Source: an uncultured Gammaproteobacteria bacterium (GTDB lineage Bacteria > Pseudomonadota > Gammaproteobacteria > PS1 > Pseudothioglobaceae). From it: DNA of 64,000 bases. Shown in pieces: positions 8,299 through 16,660 of this stretch. The first letter of the stretch is position 1; each line of letters opens with the position of its first letter. Where the stretch lies: assembly GCA_902509905.1 (NCBI GenBank), contig CABWZI010000005.1, positions 1 through 64,000 on the forward strand. Direction: 5' to 3'. The notes under the pieces were generated by a model, which saw nothing but the letters and a program-made list of their open reading frames with translations, was not told where the DNA came from and ran no database searches. The translations under genes and the position numbers were made by a program.

Positions 8299-9612
8299 TC
8301 AACAGTCTAGAGTATTATCTCTCTCCCATTGACTGAGATGTGATGAATAGTCATTCCATTGACTTTGCTTAAGCTTGATATAAGCATCAATTAATTCATC
8401 TCCAAGCCTTTCTCTCAAGACATCACTCCCCTCAAGTAGTCTTAAGGCATCTAGTAGATTTTTTGGAAGTTGCTTGTAACCCTCAATATCTTTACCAAGT
8501 TCATACATATTAATATCTAATGGATTACCAGGATCTCGGTTTGCAGCTATTCCATCTAGTCCGCATGCGAGAATAGCAGCCTGCATAAGGTAAGCATTTG
8601 CAGCGCCATCCATGAGTCTCAATTCAAATCTACCAGAGTCTGGGACTCGAATCATATGAGTGCGATTATTTCCTCCATAAGTAATTGAACTTGGAGACCA
8701 TGTTGCACCAGAGAGAGTTCTTGGAGCATTTATTCGTTTATAACTGTTCACGGTTGGATTAAAGATTGCTGTCAATCTATCTGCACTATGCATAATGCCG
8801 CCTAAGAACTGATATGCCAAAGAAGATAGTCCTAGTCCCCTGCTATCATCATCTCCATTAAAGAGATTTGTAGAGCCATCCAGGCTCCAGATAGAGAGGT
8901 GAGAGTGACAACCATTGCCCGTCAAGTGGCTGAATGGTTTTGGCATAAATGTAGCACGCATTCCATGAAGTTCTGCTATCGATTTCACCATAAATTTAAA
9001 AAATACTTGACGATCAGCAGTGGTCAACGCATCATCAAAATCCCAGTTCATCTCAAATTGACCATTAGCATCCTCGTGATCATTTTGATAGGGACCCCAA
9101 CCGAGCTCGATCATGCTGTCGCATATTTGTTTAATGACTGGATATTGACGCATCAACGCTTGCTGATCATAGCAAGGCTTACTCTGTTGATCTTTGTCAT
9201 CTGCGATGTCTGTTCCATCATCATTAATTAGATGGTATTCGCATTCAACACCGGTCTTCATTCTAAAGCCTTGCTTTTCAGCTTCAGCAAGCTGCCTCTT
9301 TAATGCAACTCTTGGTGATGCCTCAACTGGCTTTCCATCCATCCATAAGTCAGAGGCTAGCCAAGCAACTTCTGGCTTCCATGGCAATTGAATCAAACTG
9401 TCTGGATCAGGAATAGCAAACATATCTGGGTGTGCAGGAGTCATATCAAGCCATGCTGCAAAACCAGCAAAACCAGCGCCTTCTTCTTGCATACCATCAA
9501 TCGCTCTAGCAGGCACTAATTTGGAGCGCAAGCTTCCAAATAAATCCACAAAACTTATCAGAAAATATTCAATCCCTCTTTCTTTTGCTACTTTACTAAG
9601 TTTAGTTGCCAT
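8299..9612 (-). CDS. Glutamine synthetase family, GmaS/GlnT-like (type III annotation group)
   Basis: This ATP-dependent ligase couples glutamate gamma-carboxylate to ammonia or an amine. The 437-residue protein keeps the GS metal and substrate residues: Glu123 and Glu125 in GVECEYH, Glu187 in NGQFEMN, His236 in GNGCHSH, Arg322 and Glu330. The N-terminal FLISFVDLFG and FAGFAAWLDMTPAHPD stretches are typical of the group annotated type III glutamate-ammonia ligase, which includes gamma-glutamylmethylamide synthetase GmaS. Position directly downstream of the GlxD/MgsC gene (37 bases) favours GmaS-like methylamine ligation. Sequence alone cannot separate GmaS from GlnT. Confidence 0.82.
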   Translation of the reverse strand: MATKLSKVAKERGIEYFLISFVDLFGSLRSKLVPARAIDGMQEEGAGFAGFAAWLDMTPAHPDMFAIPDPDSLIQLPWKPEVAWLASDLWMDGKPVEASPRVALKRQLAEAEKQGFRMKTGVECEYHLINDDGTDIADDKDQQSKPCYDQQALMRQYPVIKQICDSMIELGWGPYQNDHEDANGQFEMNWDFDDALTTADRQVFFKFMVKSIAELHGMRATFMPKPFSHLTGNGCHSHLSIWSLDGSTNLFNGDDDSRGLGLSSLAYQFLGGIMHSADRLTAIFNPTVNSYKRINAPRTLSGATWSPSSITYGGNNRTHMIRVPDSGRFELRLMDGAANAYLMQAAILACGLDGIAANRDPGNPLDINMYELGKDIEGYKQLPKNLLDALRLLEGSDVLRERLGDELIDAYIKLKQSQWNDYSSHLSQWERDNTLDC

Positions 9613-9649
9613 AAATACTCCTATCTTTACTATCTCAAAAAATTAATGC

Positions 9650-10972
9650 CTATACTCCATTCTTTCCAGGAATCCATCCGGTCCCAGCCAATGGAACACC
9701 TGCCATTGCAGCCGCCTCCATTGTTAATGCTACCATATCTTCTGGCTCCAAATTATGGACGTGGCTTTTGCCACACGCTCTCGCCAAAGTTTGAAGTTCC
9801 AGAGTCAACACATTAAGATAGTTAGCCAGACGACGGCCTCCCAATTTAGGATCTAAGCGCTTTGCTAGCTCGGGATCCTGCGTTGTAATTCCAGCTGGAT
9901 CATTGCCTTGTTGGTAATCATCCCAAAAGCCTGCTGCAGATCCGATCGCTTTATAGTCTTCATCAAACTCAGGACTCTGGTCGCCCAAGGCTATTAGTGC
10001 TGCTGTTCCTATTGCAACTGCATCAGCTCCAAGCGCAAGTGCTTTTGCAACATCAGCACCACTCCTGATGCCACCAGAAACAATCAGCTGGACTTTGCGA
10101 TGCATATCCATTTCCTGCAATGCTTCTACTGCCATTCTAACTGCTGGCAATGTTGGAATCCCTACATGCTCAATAAAGACATCCTGAGTTGCAGCAGTAC
10201 CGCCCTGCATTCCGTCAACAACAACAACATCTGCCCCTGCTTTAACGGCAAGAGTAACATCATAAAATACGCGGGTTGCCCCAACTTTGACATAAATCGG
10301 TTTTTCCCAATTAGTAATTTCTCTGAGCTCTTGAATTTTGATTTCAAGATCATCAGGGCCAGTCCAGTCTGGATGGCGACAGGCTGATCTCTGATCAATA
10401 CCCTCAGGCAAATTTCTCATTTGTGCTACTCGAGGAGAAATTTTTTGACCCAAAAGCATGCCACCGCCCCCAGGCTTTGCACCCTGACCAAGAACTATTT
10501 CAATTGCATCTGCTCTTCTTAAGTCGTCAGGATTCATTCCATATCTTGAGGGCAGATATTGATAAACAAGAGTCTTTGAATGACCTCTTTCTTCAGGAGT
10601 CATTCCTCCATCGCCTGTTGTAGTACTTGTTCCAGCAATGGTTGCACCTCGCCCCAAGGACTCTTTAGCCTGAGCAGAGAGGGAACCAAAACTCATTCCA
10701 GCAATCGTTATAGGGGTCTTCAAATGGATAGGTTTCTTTGCAAATCGATTTCCAAGGACAACTTCAGTCGTGCATTTTTCTCTATAACCTTCTAAGGGGT
10801 AACGTGAAGTTGAAGCACCTAAAAAAACCAGGTCATCGAAGGTAGGTATCTCTCTCTTAGCGCCAAAACCTCGAATATCATAAATACCCGTTTTTGCAGC
10901 GCGTTGAATTTCAGCAATGACGTGCCTAGGAAAAGTTGCTGACTCAATTAATGTTGGATTGTCTTTACTCAT
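9650..10972 (-). CDS. GlxD/MgsC, glutamate synthase large-subunit FMN domain protein
   Basis: This stand-alone FMN domain resembles the central domain of glutamate synthase and the C subunit of N-methylglutamate synthase. Starting at ATG 10972, about nine bases after AAGGAG, it has 440 residues; an upstream in-frame start at 11056 would overlap the previous gene and is unlikely. FMN-barrel blocks include GMSFGSLSAQAKE (92-104), KPGGGGMLLGQKI (167-179), DGMQGGTAAT (253-262) and SGGIRSGADVAKALALGADAV (299-319, split here). The loop where glutamate synthase binds 3Fe-4S has no cysteines here; only Cys67, Cys198 and Cys400 exist. That suits a non-redox transfer. Confidence 0.87.
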   Translation of the reverse strand: MSKDNPTLIESATFPRHVIAEIQRAAKTGIYDIRGFGAKREIPTFDDLVFLGASTSRYPLEGYREKCTTEVVLGNRFAKKPIHLKTPITIAGMSFGSLSAQAKESLGRGATIAGTSTTTGDGGMTPEERGHSKTLVYQYLPSRYGMNPDDLRRADAIEIVLGQGAKPGGGGMLLGQKISPRVAQMRNLPEGIDQRSACRHPDWTGPDDLEIKIQELREITNWEKPIYVKVGATRVFYDVTLAVKAGADVVVVDGMQGGTAATQDVFIEHVGIPTLPAVRMAVEALQEMDMHRKVQLIVSGGIRSGADVAKALALGADAVAIGTAALIALGDQSPEFDEDYKAIGSAAGFWDDYQQGNDPAGITTQDPELAKRLDPKLGGRRLANYLNVLTLELQTLARACGKSHVHNLEPEDMVALTMEAAAMAGVPLAGTGWIPGKNGV

Positions 10973-10985
10973 AAATCTTTTCTCC

Positions 10986-11660
10986 TTAATAGTCGTCGAC
11001 TTGGTCGATATCGAAGTTATATAATTTACGTGCTGAACCATATCGACGGAACTCATCTACACTGTAATTCATTTGCGCCATTTCTAACAGAGTTGCTAAC
11101 TCTTCCTTGTGTTCTTTTTTCATTTCTTTTTCTTCGCAATCTGTTCCTAAGCTTTTGACCTTTCCTCGGACATAAATTTTTGTTTCGTAAATAGAGTCTC
11201 CCATTGCATCACCAGCGTCTCCGCATACAACAAGAGTCCCTGACTGAGCCATAAAGGCACTCATGTGGCCGATATTACCGCCCACTACTATATTGACACC
11301 CTTCATTGATATGCCGCATCGCGAACTGGCATCCCCCTCAATAACTAGCAAGCCGCCATGGGCAGTAGCGCCCGCATACTGAGAGGCATTACCAGTCACA
11401 CGGACTTGACCAGACATCATATTCTCTGCAAGTCCAGGCCCAGCATTTCCATTAATTTTTATAGATGCCTCTTGATTCATTCCTGCACAGTAATAACCGA
11501 CATGGCCATTGATCTCCACATTGATATCTTTTGTGAGTCCTACAGATAGTGCATGCTTACCAACAGTGTTATTAACTGTAAAATTATCGCCCGAAGAGCC
11601 AACTTGTAACTTCTCATTTAACTCTCTAATACTGCTCTGATTCAAATCTATTGTAGCCAT
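10986..11660 (-). CDS. GlxC/MgsB, glutamate synthase beta-helix domain protein
   Basis: A 224-residue stand-alone version of the glutamate synthase C-terminal GXGXG beta-helix domain, the B subunit of N-methylglutamate synthase-type complexes. Repeated Gly-centred turns run through VGKHALSVG, NGHVGYYCAGM, NGNAGPGLAENMMSG, TGNASQYAGATAHGG and GNIGHMSAFMAQSGTLVVCGDAGDAMGDS. It starts two bases after the GlxB/MgsA stop and ends 13 bases before the GlxD/MgsC ATG, so the three subunits are tightly coupled. It has no catalytic residues of its own and is expected to shape the ammonia or amine channel. Confidence 0.88.
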   Translation of the reverse strand: MATIDLNQSSIRELNEKLQVGSSGDNFTVNNTVGKHALSVGLTKDINVEINGHVGYYCAGMNQEASIKINGNAGPGLAENMMSGQVRVTGNASQYAGATAHGGLLVIEGDASSRCGISMKGVNIVVGGNIGHMSAFMAQSGTLVVCGDAGDAMGDSIYETKIYVRGKVKSLGTDCEEKEMKKEHKEELATLLEMAQMNYSVDEFRRYGSARKLYNFDIDQVDDY

Positions 11661-11662
11661 AT

Positions 11663-12556
11663 TTAACTCCTTTTCCAGCTATAAATCTGAGTCGGTTCAG
11701 GCTCCCAAATGCGAGCATTTTCAGCACCTGGAAGTGTTGCAATGGCGCGATACTCTGATGACATAGCTGCCCAGTCATCGGTCTCAGCCATAATTGCAGG
11801 CTTACATCCAATCGGATCTCGCATCACAGCAAATCCATCCTTAGTGCCGATGGCAAAAGTATAAAAACCATCCAAATCCTCTATTGCATGATTCAATGCC
11901 TGATCCAAGTCATCACCCTCACTCAAACGCCAACTCAAGTAACCTGCGGCTACCTCACTATCATTATCAGTTTTGAACTGGACGCCTGCACGTTTAAGGG
12001 TTTCACGAAGACGGTTATGATTTGAGAGAGAGCCATTATGCACTAGACACAAATCCTGACCAGTAGAAAATGGGTGAGAGTGCTCTGTAGTAATGGCGCT
12101 TTCAGTTGCCATACGTGTATGCCCTAGGGCGTGAGTACCTGTCATATTCTTGATATCAAATTGCTCTATAAAATCAGAAGGATTTCCCTTTCCCTTAAAG
12201 ATTTCAATATTACTACCAGCGCTGGTTACACTTAACGCATTCCAGTTGTCATGTAGCCATGCTTCTACTTCATTAAGTGACGCCCCAAGTGAAAGAACTG
12301 CATGATTCTGGTTGACATAGAACTTAATCACTGAAAAATTAGAACTGACAGCATTTTCAAAGTCTGCCCAATCAAAATCAGCATCTTGGGCAAGCACAGT
12401 AACTTTACAGCCCTTCTCATTGGGGTCTCTATAGACAGCCATACCAGCACTATCTGGGCCACGCTCTGTCATCTCACTCAGCATAGGAGCTACGAGAGCT
12501 CCCAATTGCGATTCAAGCTCTGGATTTTTAATAAAAAGTCCAACAATTCCACACAT
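11663..12556 (-). CDS. GlxB/MgsA, class II glutamine amidotransferase-like protein
   Basis: The 297-residue protein begins MCGIVGLF, so Cys2 becomes the N-terminal nucleophile of the Ntn-hydrolase fold. Other family blocks are TERGPDSAGMAVY near residue 31, GHTRMATES, HSHPFSTGQDLCLVHNGSLSNH and a DSE-type TDNDSEVAAGYL motif. In glutamate synthase this domain frees ammonia from glutamine; in N-methylglutamate synthase (MgsA) it is proposed to handle gamma-glutamylmethylamide. It is the first of the consecutive three-subunit set with GlxC and GlxD. A 102-base gap separates it from the upstream GS homologue. Confidence 0.88.
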   Translation of the reverse strand: MCGIVGLFIKNPELESQLGALVAPMLSEMTERGPDSAGMAVYRDPNEKGCKVTVLAQDADFDWADFENAVSSNFSVIKFYVNQNHAVLSLGASLNEVEAWLHDNWNALSVTSAGSNIEIFKGKGNPSDFIEQFDIKNMTGTHALGHTRMATESAITTEHSHPFSTGQDLCLVHNGSLSNHNRLRETLKRAGVQFKTDNDSEVAAGYLSWRLSEGDDLDQALNHAIEDLDGFYTFAIGTKDGFAVMRDPIGCKPAIMAETDDWAAMSSEYRAIATLPGAENARIWEPEPTQIYSWKRS

Positions 12557-12658
12557 ATTTACTCCAATTATAAAACCTATTTTTGAATCAAAAGCAACTC
12601 AAAAAAAAAGATAGTTTAAATTAAAAAGAACTCTTATTTTTGGCAATAGCTTTATTAT

Positions 12659-14077
12659 CTAGTAAAGCCTCAAAAATTCTTGAACTTCCCAGTCAGTAAC
12701 TGCCTGGTGGTATCTATCCCACTCATCTTTTTTATATGAGAAAAATTGGAGTAGCATTGAATCACCCAAGACTTCCTTTGCAAAATCATCTTTGTTCAGA
12801 GCCTCAATCGCCTCTAAAAGGTTTCGAGGGAGTGATTTAATATTTGATGCCTCCATTTCTTCAGGGCTCAAAGTATAAAGATTTAGATTTAAGGGTTGAC
12901 CAGGGTCAATTTTATTTTTAATTCCATCTAACGCTGCCGCAGTTGTTAGCGCAAGAGACAGGTATGGATTCATGCACATATCTGCTGCACGATTTTCAAT
13001 ACAGAAACGGTTCTGAGGAAGACGAATCATGCAAGAGCGATTGTTGTCTCCATAGGCCATTGTGGTCGGCGCCCATGTATAAACTCCTCCCTCAAATCCT
13101 CCCACGATTGGAACTAGTCCATTGTATGAGTTGACCGTTGAGCAGGCAACTGCTGTAATTGAAGTGCCGTGCTTAATCAAGCCTCCAACAGCATGGTAGG
13201 CTAAGTCAGAAAACTTACCATCTTTTCCTTCAAAGATATTTTTATTGTCTTTATTGCTCGTCATACTAAAGTTAATATGGGCGCCGGATCTCCAGTCACC
13301 AATGGTTGGCTTTGGCATAAAGGTAATAAACATCCCATATTTTTTAGCCACTTCTTTGAGCAAAACTCTCAAGAAAACTAATCGATCCGCCATCTGCAGA
13401 ATGTTGGTATAGGTAAAGTCTAATTCAAATTGTGAATACGCACCCTCACAGACAACATCCTTCATTTCCCAACCAAGGTCATTAACGATATCTATTAGTT
13501 CTTTGAGAAACTCCATAGAATCTATTGAGTACTCAACGTCATATCCAAAGGCTTGCCTTCTCGGACGAAGGCCTTCTCCAGGTAATGGATCGTCATCGAT
13601 AGCCTTAACGGGTTGACCATCCTCATAGCGCATTGCAATAAACTCTGGCTCAATCCCACAAAAAGCCTTATAGCCTGCATCATCTGCATTTTGAACAGCT
13701 CTTTTAAGGGTCTGACGAGGGCATAAATTATATGGTTCACCCTCCCACCACAAATCAGAAAAAACCCAAACACAAGTTTTATCCCAAGGACAAATAACTA
13801 AACTGTCTAGATCAGGGACAGGAATTTGATCTGAGTCATTTGGCCCTAGCTCTGGAACAAAGGAGACTGAGTGGACAGCAAATTGTGGTCCTTTTCCAGC
13901 ACATAGTGCCTCGAATTCGGCAAAAGGGATTGGCTTTGTTTTTGGAAGACCAAGCATATCAATCCAACAAGAAAGTATATATTTTATGCCTGCCTTTTCG
14001 AGCCTTGCTTTTTCTTCTACAACACGTTTTTTAGAGGGAAGTGCATCTTCCATCTTGGTATGGTAAATTCTATTCAT
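12659..14077 (-). CDS. Second glutamine synthetase homologue, divergent amine ligase candidate
   Basis: A 472-residue GS-fold protein with catalytic residues apparently intact: Glu143 and Glu145 in GIEPEF, Glu218 in YSQFELD, His267 in SGAHINF, Arg352 and Glu361. It differs clearly from the other GS gene of this operon: the second His of the H-x-H pair is Asn269, the N-terminus is longer and the phosphate-binding end reads QNRFCIENRAAD. A strong AGAAGGAG lies before the chosen ATG. Genes like this are annotated glutamine synthetase or gamma-glutamyl-amine ligase (compare PuuA, IpuC, aniline-pathway ligases). The amine substrate is unknown; a wholly biosynthetic GlnA role is unlikely from context. 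Confidence 0.82.
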   Translation of the reverse strand: MNRIYHTKMEDALPSKKRVVEEKARLEKAGIKYILSCWIDMLGLPKTKPIPFAEFEALCAGKGPQFAVHSVSFVPELGPNDSDQIPVPDLDSLVICPWDKTCVWVFSDLWWEGEPYNLCPRQTLKRAVQNADDAGYKAFCGIEPEFIAMRYEDGQPVKAIDDDPLPGEGLRPRRQAFGYDVEYSIDSMEFLKELIDIVNDLGWEMKDVVCEGAYSQFELDFTYTNILQMADRLVFLRVLLKEVAKKYGMFITFMPKPTIGDWRSGAHINFSMTSNKDNKNIFEGKDGKFSDLAYHAVGGLIKHGTSITAVACSTVNSYNGLVPIVGGFEGGVYTWAPTTMAYGDNNRSCMIRLPQNRFCIENRAADMCMNPYLSLALTTAAALDGIKNKIDPGQPLNLNLYTLSPEEMEASNIKSLPRNLLEAIEALNKDDFAKEVLGDSMLLQFFSYKKDEWDRYHQAVTDWEVQEFLRLY

Positions 14078-14106
14078 TTTATCTCCTTCTATTTTCTCTA
14101 ATAATA

Positions 14107-14655
14107 TTAAATTTTCTCTTGAGACTTCAATAAGAACTGATTTTTAAATGTTGAGAGTCCTTTCATAACCTCAACATCCTTAATATCTTCGTTATTAAAG
14201 CAATGCTCTTCGAGAAAATTACTCAATGTATCGTCACTCTCTGATGCAATCTCAACAAGCAAATCATATCGACCGGTAACCCACATAATAAATACAATCT
14301 CATTGCAGCCTTCTAACCTCTTAGCAACCAAACTTGGACTTGAACTTGAGGCAACTTTTATTCCGAGCATTGAATCAGTTGAGTAGTTTATTGCAGAGCG
14401 ATCAACTAGCGCTTTGATTTGCAAAACTCCAGCATCTTTCATACGGTTAACTCTATTTCTGACTGTGCCTTCTGAGATGTCTAGAGTATTTGCAATTTCC
14501 TTAAAAGGTAGCCTGCCATCTAACTCCAACAAGTCAATAATTTGCTGATTTAATTTATCCTTTAGCGTATCTCTGGTTGGTATACGAGCGTTTGTATCAG
14601 GATTCATCTCAGTGTTTTGACTGAGATTTATTAAACGACTGCTTGAGCTACTCAT
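14107..14655 (-). CDS. Lrp/AsnC family transcriptional regulator
   Basis: A feast/famine regulator of 182 residues: an N-terminal winged helix-turn-helix (LNQQIIDLLELDGRLPFKEIA, split: LNQQIIDLLELDGR, then ISEGTVRNRVNRMKDAGV at about 58-75) followed by the alpha/beta ligand-binding RAM domain with VTGRYDLLVEI. It lies inside the amine-type operon between the cupin and GS homologue 1 genes, so it is a likely local regulator sensing an amino acid or amine. Two starts are possible: ATG 14655 (6 bases after the cupin stop) or ATG 14607. An 8-bp hairpin at 14606-14627 overlaps the second one. Confidence 0.87.
   Translation of the reverse strand: MSSSSSRLINLSQNTEMNPDTNARIPTRDTLKDKLNQQIIDLLELDGRLPFKEIANTLDISEGTVRNRVNRMKDAGVLQIKALVDRSAINYSTDSMLGIKVASSSSPSLVAKRLEGCNEIVFIMWVTGRYDLLVEIASESDDTLSNFLEEHCFNNEDIKDVEVMKGLSTFKNQFLLKSQEKI
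14606..14627 (-). other. Inverted repeat at the second possible start of the Lrp gene
   Basis: ATCTCAGT and ACTGAGAT form an 8-bp perfect stem with a six-base loop. One arm includes two bases of the alternative ATG at 14607 and its upstream purines. It could be an operator half-site pair or an mRNA hairpin affecting initiation, or chance. Confidence 0.4.
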
Positions 14656-14661
14656 CGCTTT

Positions 14662-15069
14662 CTAGTTTTGTGGCATATCTTCTGGATCAATTCCAGGAAC
14701 AAATGTAATGCCTGCCTGTTGCTTCCAATCATGCGGGTAAGCTGCATAGAAAATAATACATTTCTCATCACACTCATAGGCAATTGAATTGTCTTTAGGG
14801 ATATACAAAACATCTCCCGGATTGCACTCATAGGCAACGCCATCACAGGTTAGTCTGAACGTCCCTTCCATACAATAAATAATCTCGTCACAGGTCAACT
14901 CCCATGGAACTGAAACTTCATTCAAAAAATTAAGTCCGCCACACATCGTATCGCTGACTGCACTAGTAACGAAAGGCTTGATATAACTTTTACCCGGCTC
15001 AAGTGTATGGAGGCGATGCTCAATTTCGCTAAATTTATAGAGCTTTGGTGTTTTATCTTTCATCATCAT
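14662..15069 (-). CDS. Cupin-fold protein, EutQ-like
   Basis: A 135-residue single-domain cupin. The first cupin block is CDEIIYCMEGTFRLTCDGVAY and the second GDVLYIPKDNSIAYECDEKC (each shown only in part), giving an EutQ or DUF861-like pattern. The canonical His ligands of metal cupins are replaced by acidic or other residues, as in EutQ, so a conventional iron dioxygenase is unlikely. It starts three bases after the glyoxalase stop and is followed six bases later by the Lrp gene. Function unknown; a small-molecule binding or isomerase role in the amine pathway is inference from position. Confidence 0.7.
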   Translation of the reverse strand: MMMKDKTPKLYKFSEIEHRLHTLEPGKSYIKPFVTSAVSDTMCGGLNFLNEVSVPWELTCDEIIYCMEGTFRLTCDGVAYECNPGDVLYIPKDNSIAYECDEKCIIFYAAYPHDWKQQAGITFVPGIDPEDMPQN

Positions 15070-15072
15070 TCC

Positions 15073-15498
15073 TTATTCAGTTAATTCAAGTTTTTCATTC
15101 AGTTCAACGACATAGCCATCGGGATCTTCAATAAAGGCTAGGATTCTTGTTCCCGCATTCATTGGCTTAGCTGGGCTAAGAATCTTTGCACCGCTCGCCT
15201 CAAGGTCTTCGACAGCTTTGTAAACATCGGGTGTTTCTATACAAATATGGCCCCAGCCATTCCCTTTGTCATAGTGCACTTCCTGATCCCAATTGTGGGT
15301 TAGCTCTAGGGCTGGAAATTCCCTTTCAGGGCCGTAACCTACAAAAGCATTTGTATATCGCCCCCCTGGATAATCAGTTTTTCTTAAAACCTGCATACCC
15401 AATATGTCACAATAAAATGCGATTGATTTATCTAGATCCAAGACCCTCATCATTGTATGCGCTAATCTGTAGTCACTATTGAAACTTTCATTTGCCAT
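15073..15498 (-). CDS. gloA: Glyoxalase I, lactoylglutathione lyase
   Basis: GloA isomerises the hemithioacetal of methylglyoxal and glutathione to S-lactoylglutathione. The 141-residue protein has the four metal ligands in the correct order and spacing: His14 (LAHTMMRV), Glu65 (ALELTHNW), His84 (GWGHICI) and Glu132 (YVVELNE). The spacing matches E. coli GloA. It follows the Rieske gene by 22 bases. Presence in this operon suggests that a methylglyoxal-like 2-oxoaldehyde, or another glutathione-linked aldehyde, is formed in the pathway; the paralogue may also act on a different hemithioacetal. Confidence 0.88.
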   Translation of the reverse strand: MANESFNSDYRLAHTMMRVLDLDKSIAFYCDILGMQVLRKTDYPGGRYTNAFVGYGPEREFPALELTHNWDQEVHYDKGNGWGHICIETPDVYKAVEDLEASGAKILSPAKPMNAGTRILAFIEDPDGYVVELNEKLELTE

Positions 15499-15520
15499 AA
15501 TTACTCCTCATAAATTAATA

Positions 15521-16621
15521 TTATTTTGTTACTGAATCAGCAATCATTTGCTGAAAAGCTCTGACACTGTCTTCCCAAAAAGGGGATAACAATCCTCCAT
15601 CCTTTGAAACTGGGGACAGTCTTCCAAGCTGCATCCTTTGACAGATTGCATGGTCTTCCTTGTGAACATCCCACCATAACTTCTTAATCTCTTCAATACT
15701 TTGATCTGAAACAGGATTGCCATCAGTTGTGTAAATTACCCTTTTCTGAAGGGTGTGGCCTGAATCGACTGGAACATTAAGGTAGACCCCAATCTGATCT
15801 GGGAAATATCTACCAATGATAAAATTAGGAAATAATGTCAAATATCTAGAGCTGACCGAAAGACTACCTTCAACCTTGTCCTCATCATCTAGGTCAATTG
15901 CACTTCCTACGCAAACGCCATCTACAATAGTGTAGTGGTCTTCGAGTGGCTGGTTTGTTGTCGTTCTATGGACAAATTGAACATGGTATGGCTCAATAAA
16001 GTTTTCCATTAGGAACTTCCAATTCGTGTCTATTTTTCCAAAATCAAGAGTCGCAATGGGCTCTACTATTTGGAAATCAATATCTCTAAAATTATTAATT
16101 AACGGTTTGGCATACTCTTCAAAATCTTGCGCCTCGCCACTCAAATTAATAAAAATCCAATCATTCCAGATTGCTGTTCTTACAGCCTGAAGTCCATGCT
16201 TAGACAAGTTAAAGCCTTCAGGTTGATGCTCTCTACCTCCAAAAAATGGAGTGGCACATAGATCACCATCCAAATTATAGGTCCATGAATGGTAGGGACA
16301 TGAAAGCATGGCCCCAACATTACACGACTCATCAATCAGTTTTAGGCATCGATGAGAGCAGGCATTGTGGAAGGCATTTATTTTCCCATCCATATTTTTA
16401 AGCAGAATAATCGGCTGTCCTGCAACGGTAATTGGGATGGCATCTCCAGGATCTTTAAATTCATGAACAAAACCAGCAAAAACCCAATTATTTGTAAAGA
16501 CAGTTTTACTCTCTGCATCAAAAAACTCTTCACTCGTATACGCCCAACTAGGAAGACCATGTTTTAGGTCGCTCTTCTTATTAAATGCAGACAAATTATT
16601 TTTGATAATTGATGTGTCCAT
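15521..16621 (-). CDS. Rieske oxygenase alpha subunit, quaternary/methylated-amine type candidate
   Basis: A 366-residue oxygenase using a Rieske 2Fe-2S cluster and a mononuclear iron to hydroxylate or demethylate. The Rieske ligands are Cys88-x-His90 and Cys108-x2-His111; the iron site is His213-x4-His218 in FIEPYHVQFVH. Three residues before His213, the bridging position is Glu210 rather than the usual Asp. A bridging Glu is reported for carnitine oxygenase CntA and occurs in related GbcA and choline monooxygenase-like enzymes. It is the first gene of the minus-strand operon. No reductase or ferredoxin gene is adjacent. Substrate unproven. Confidence 0.87.
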   Translation of the reverse strand: MDTSIIKNNLSAFNKKSDLKHGLPSWAYTSEEFFDAESKTVFTNNWVFAGFVHEFKDPGDAIPITVAGQPIILLKNMDGKINAFHNACSHRCLKLIDESCNVGAMLSCPYHSWTYNLDGDLCATPFFGGREHQPEGFNLSKHGLQAVRTAIWNDWIFINLSGEAQDFEEYAKPLINNFRDIDFQIVEPIATLDFGKIDTNWKFLMENFIEPYHVQFVHRTTTNQPLEDHYTIVDGVCVGSAIDLDDEDKVEGSLSVSSRYLTLFPNFIIGRYFPDQIGVYLNVPVDSGHTLQKRVIYTTDGNPVSDQSIEEIKKLWWDVHKEDHAICQRMQLGRLSPVSKDGGLLSPFWEDSVRAFQQMIADSVTK

Positions 16622-16660
16622 ACCTTAAATTTCAATATTTTAGTTTTGAGATTATAGACC

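Noticed and set aside
10973-11056. GlxD starting at 11056
   Set aside because: The extra N-terminal residues overlap glxC and look non-conserved, while ATG 10972 has AAGGAG in front.
9650-12556. GlxBCD as ordinary split glutamate synthase (GOGAT)
   Set aside because: The Fe-S cysteine loop is missing, the set sits with GS-type amine ligases, and no small GltD subunit is adjacent.
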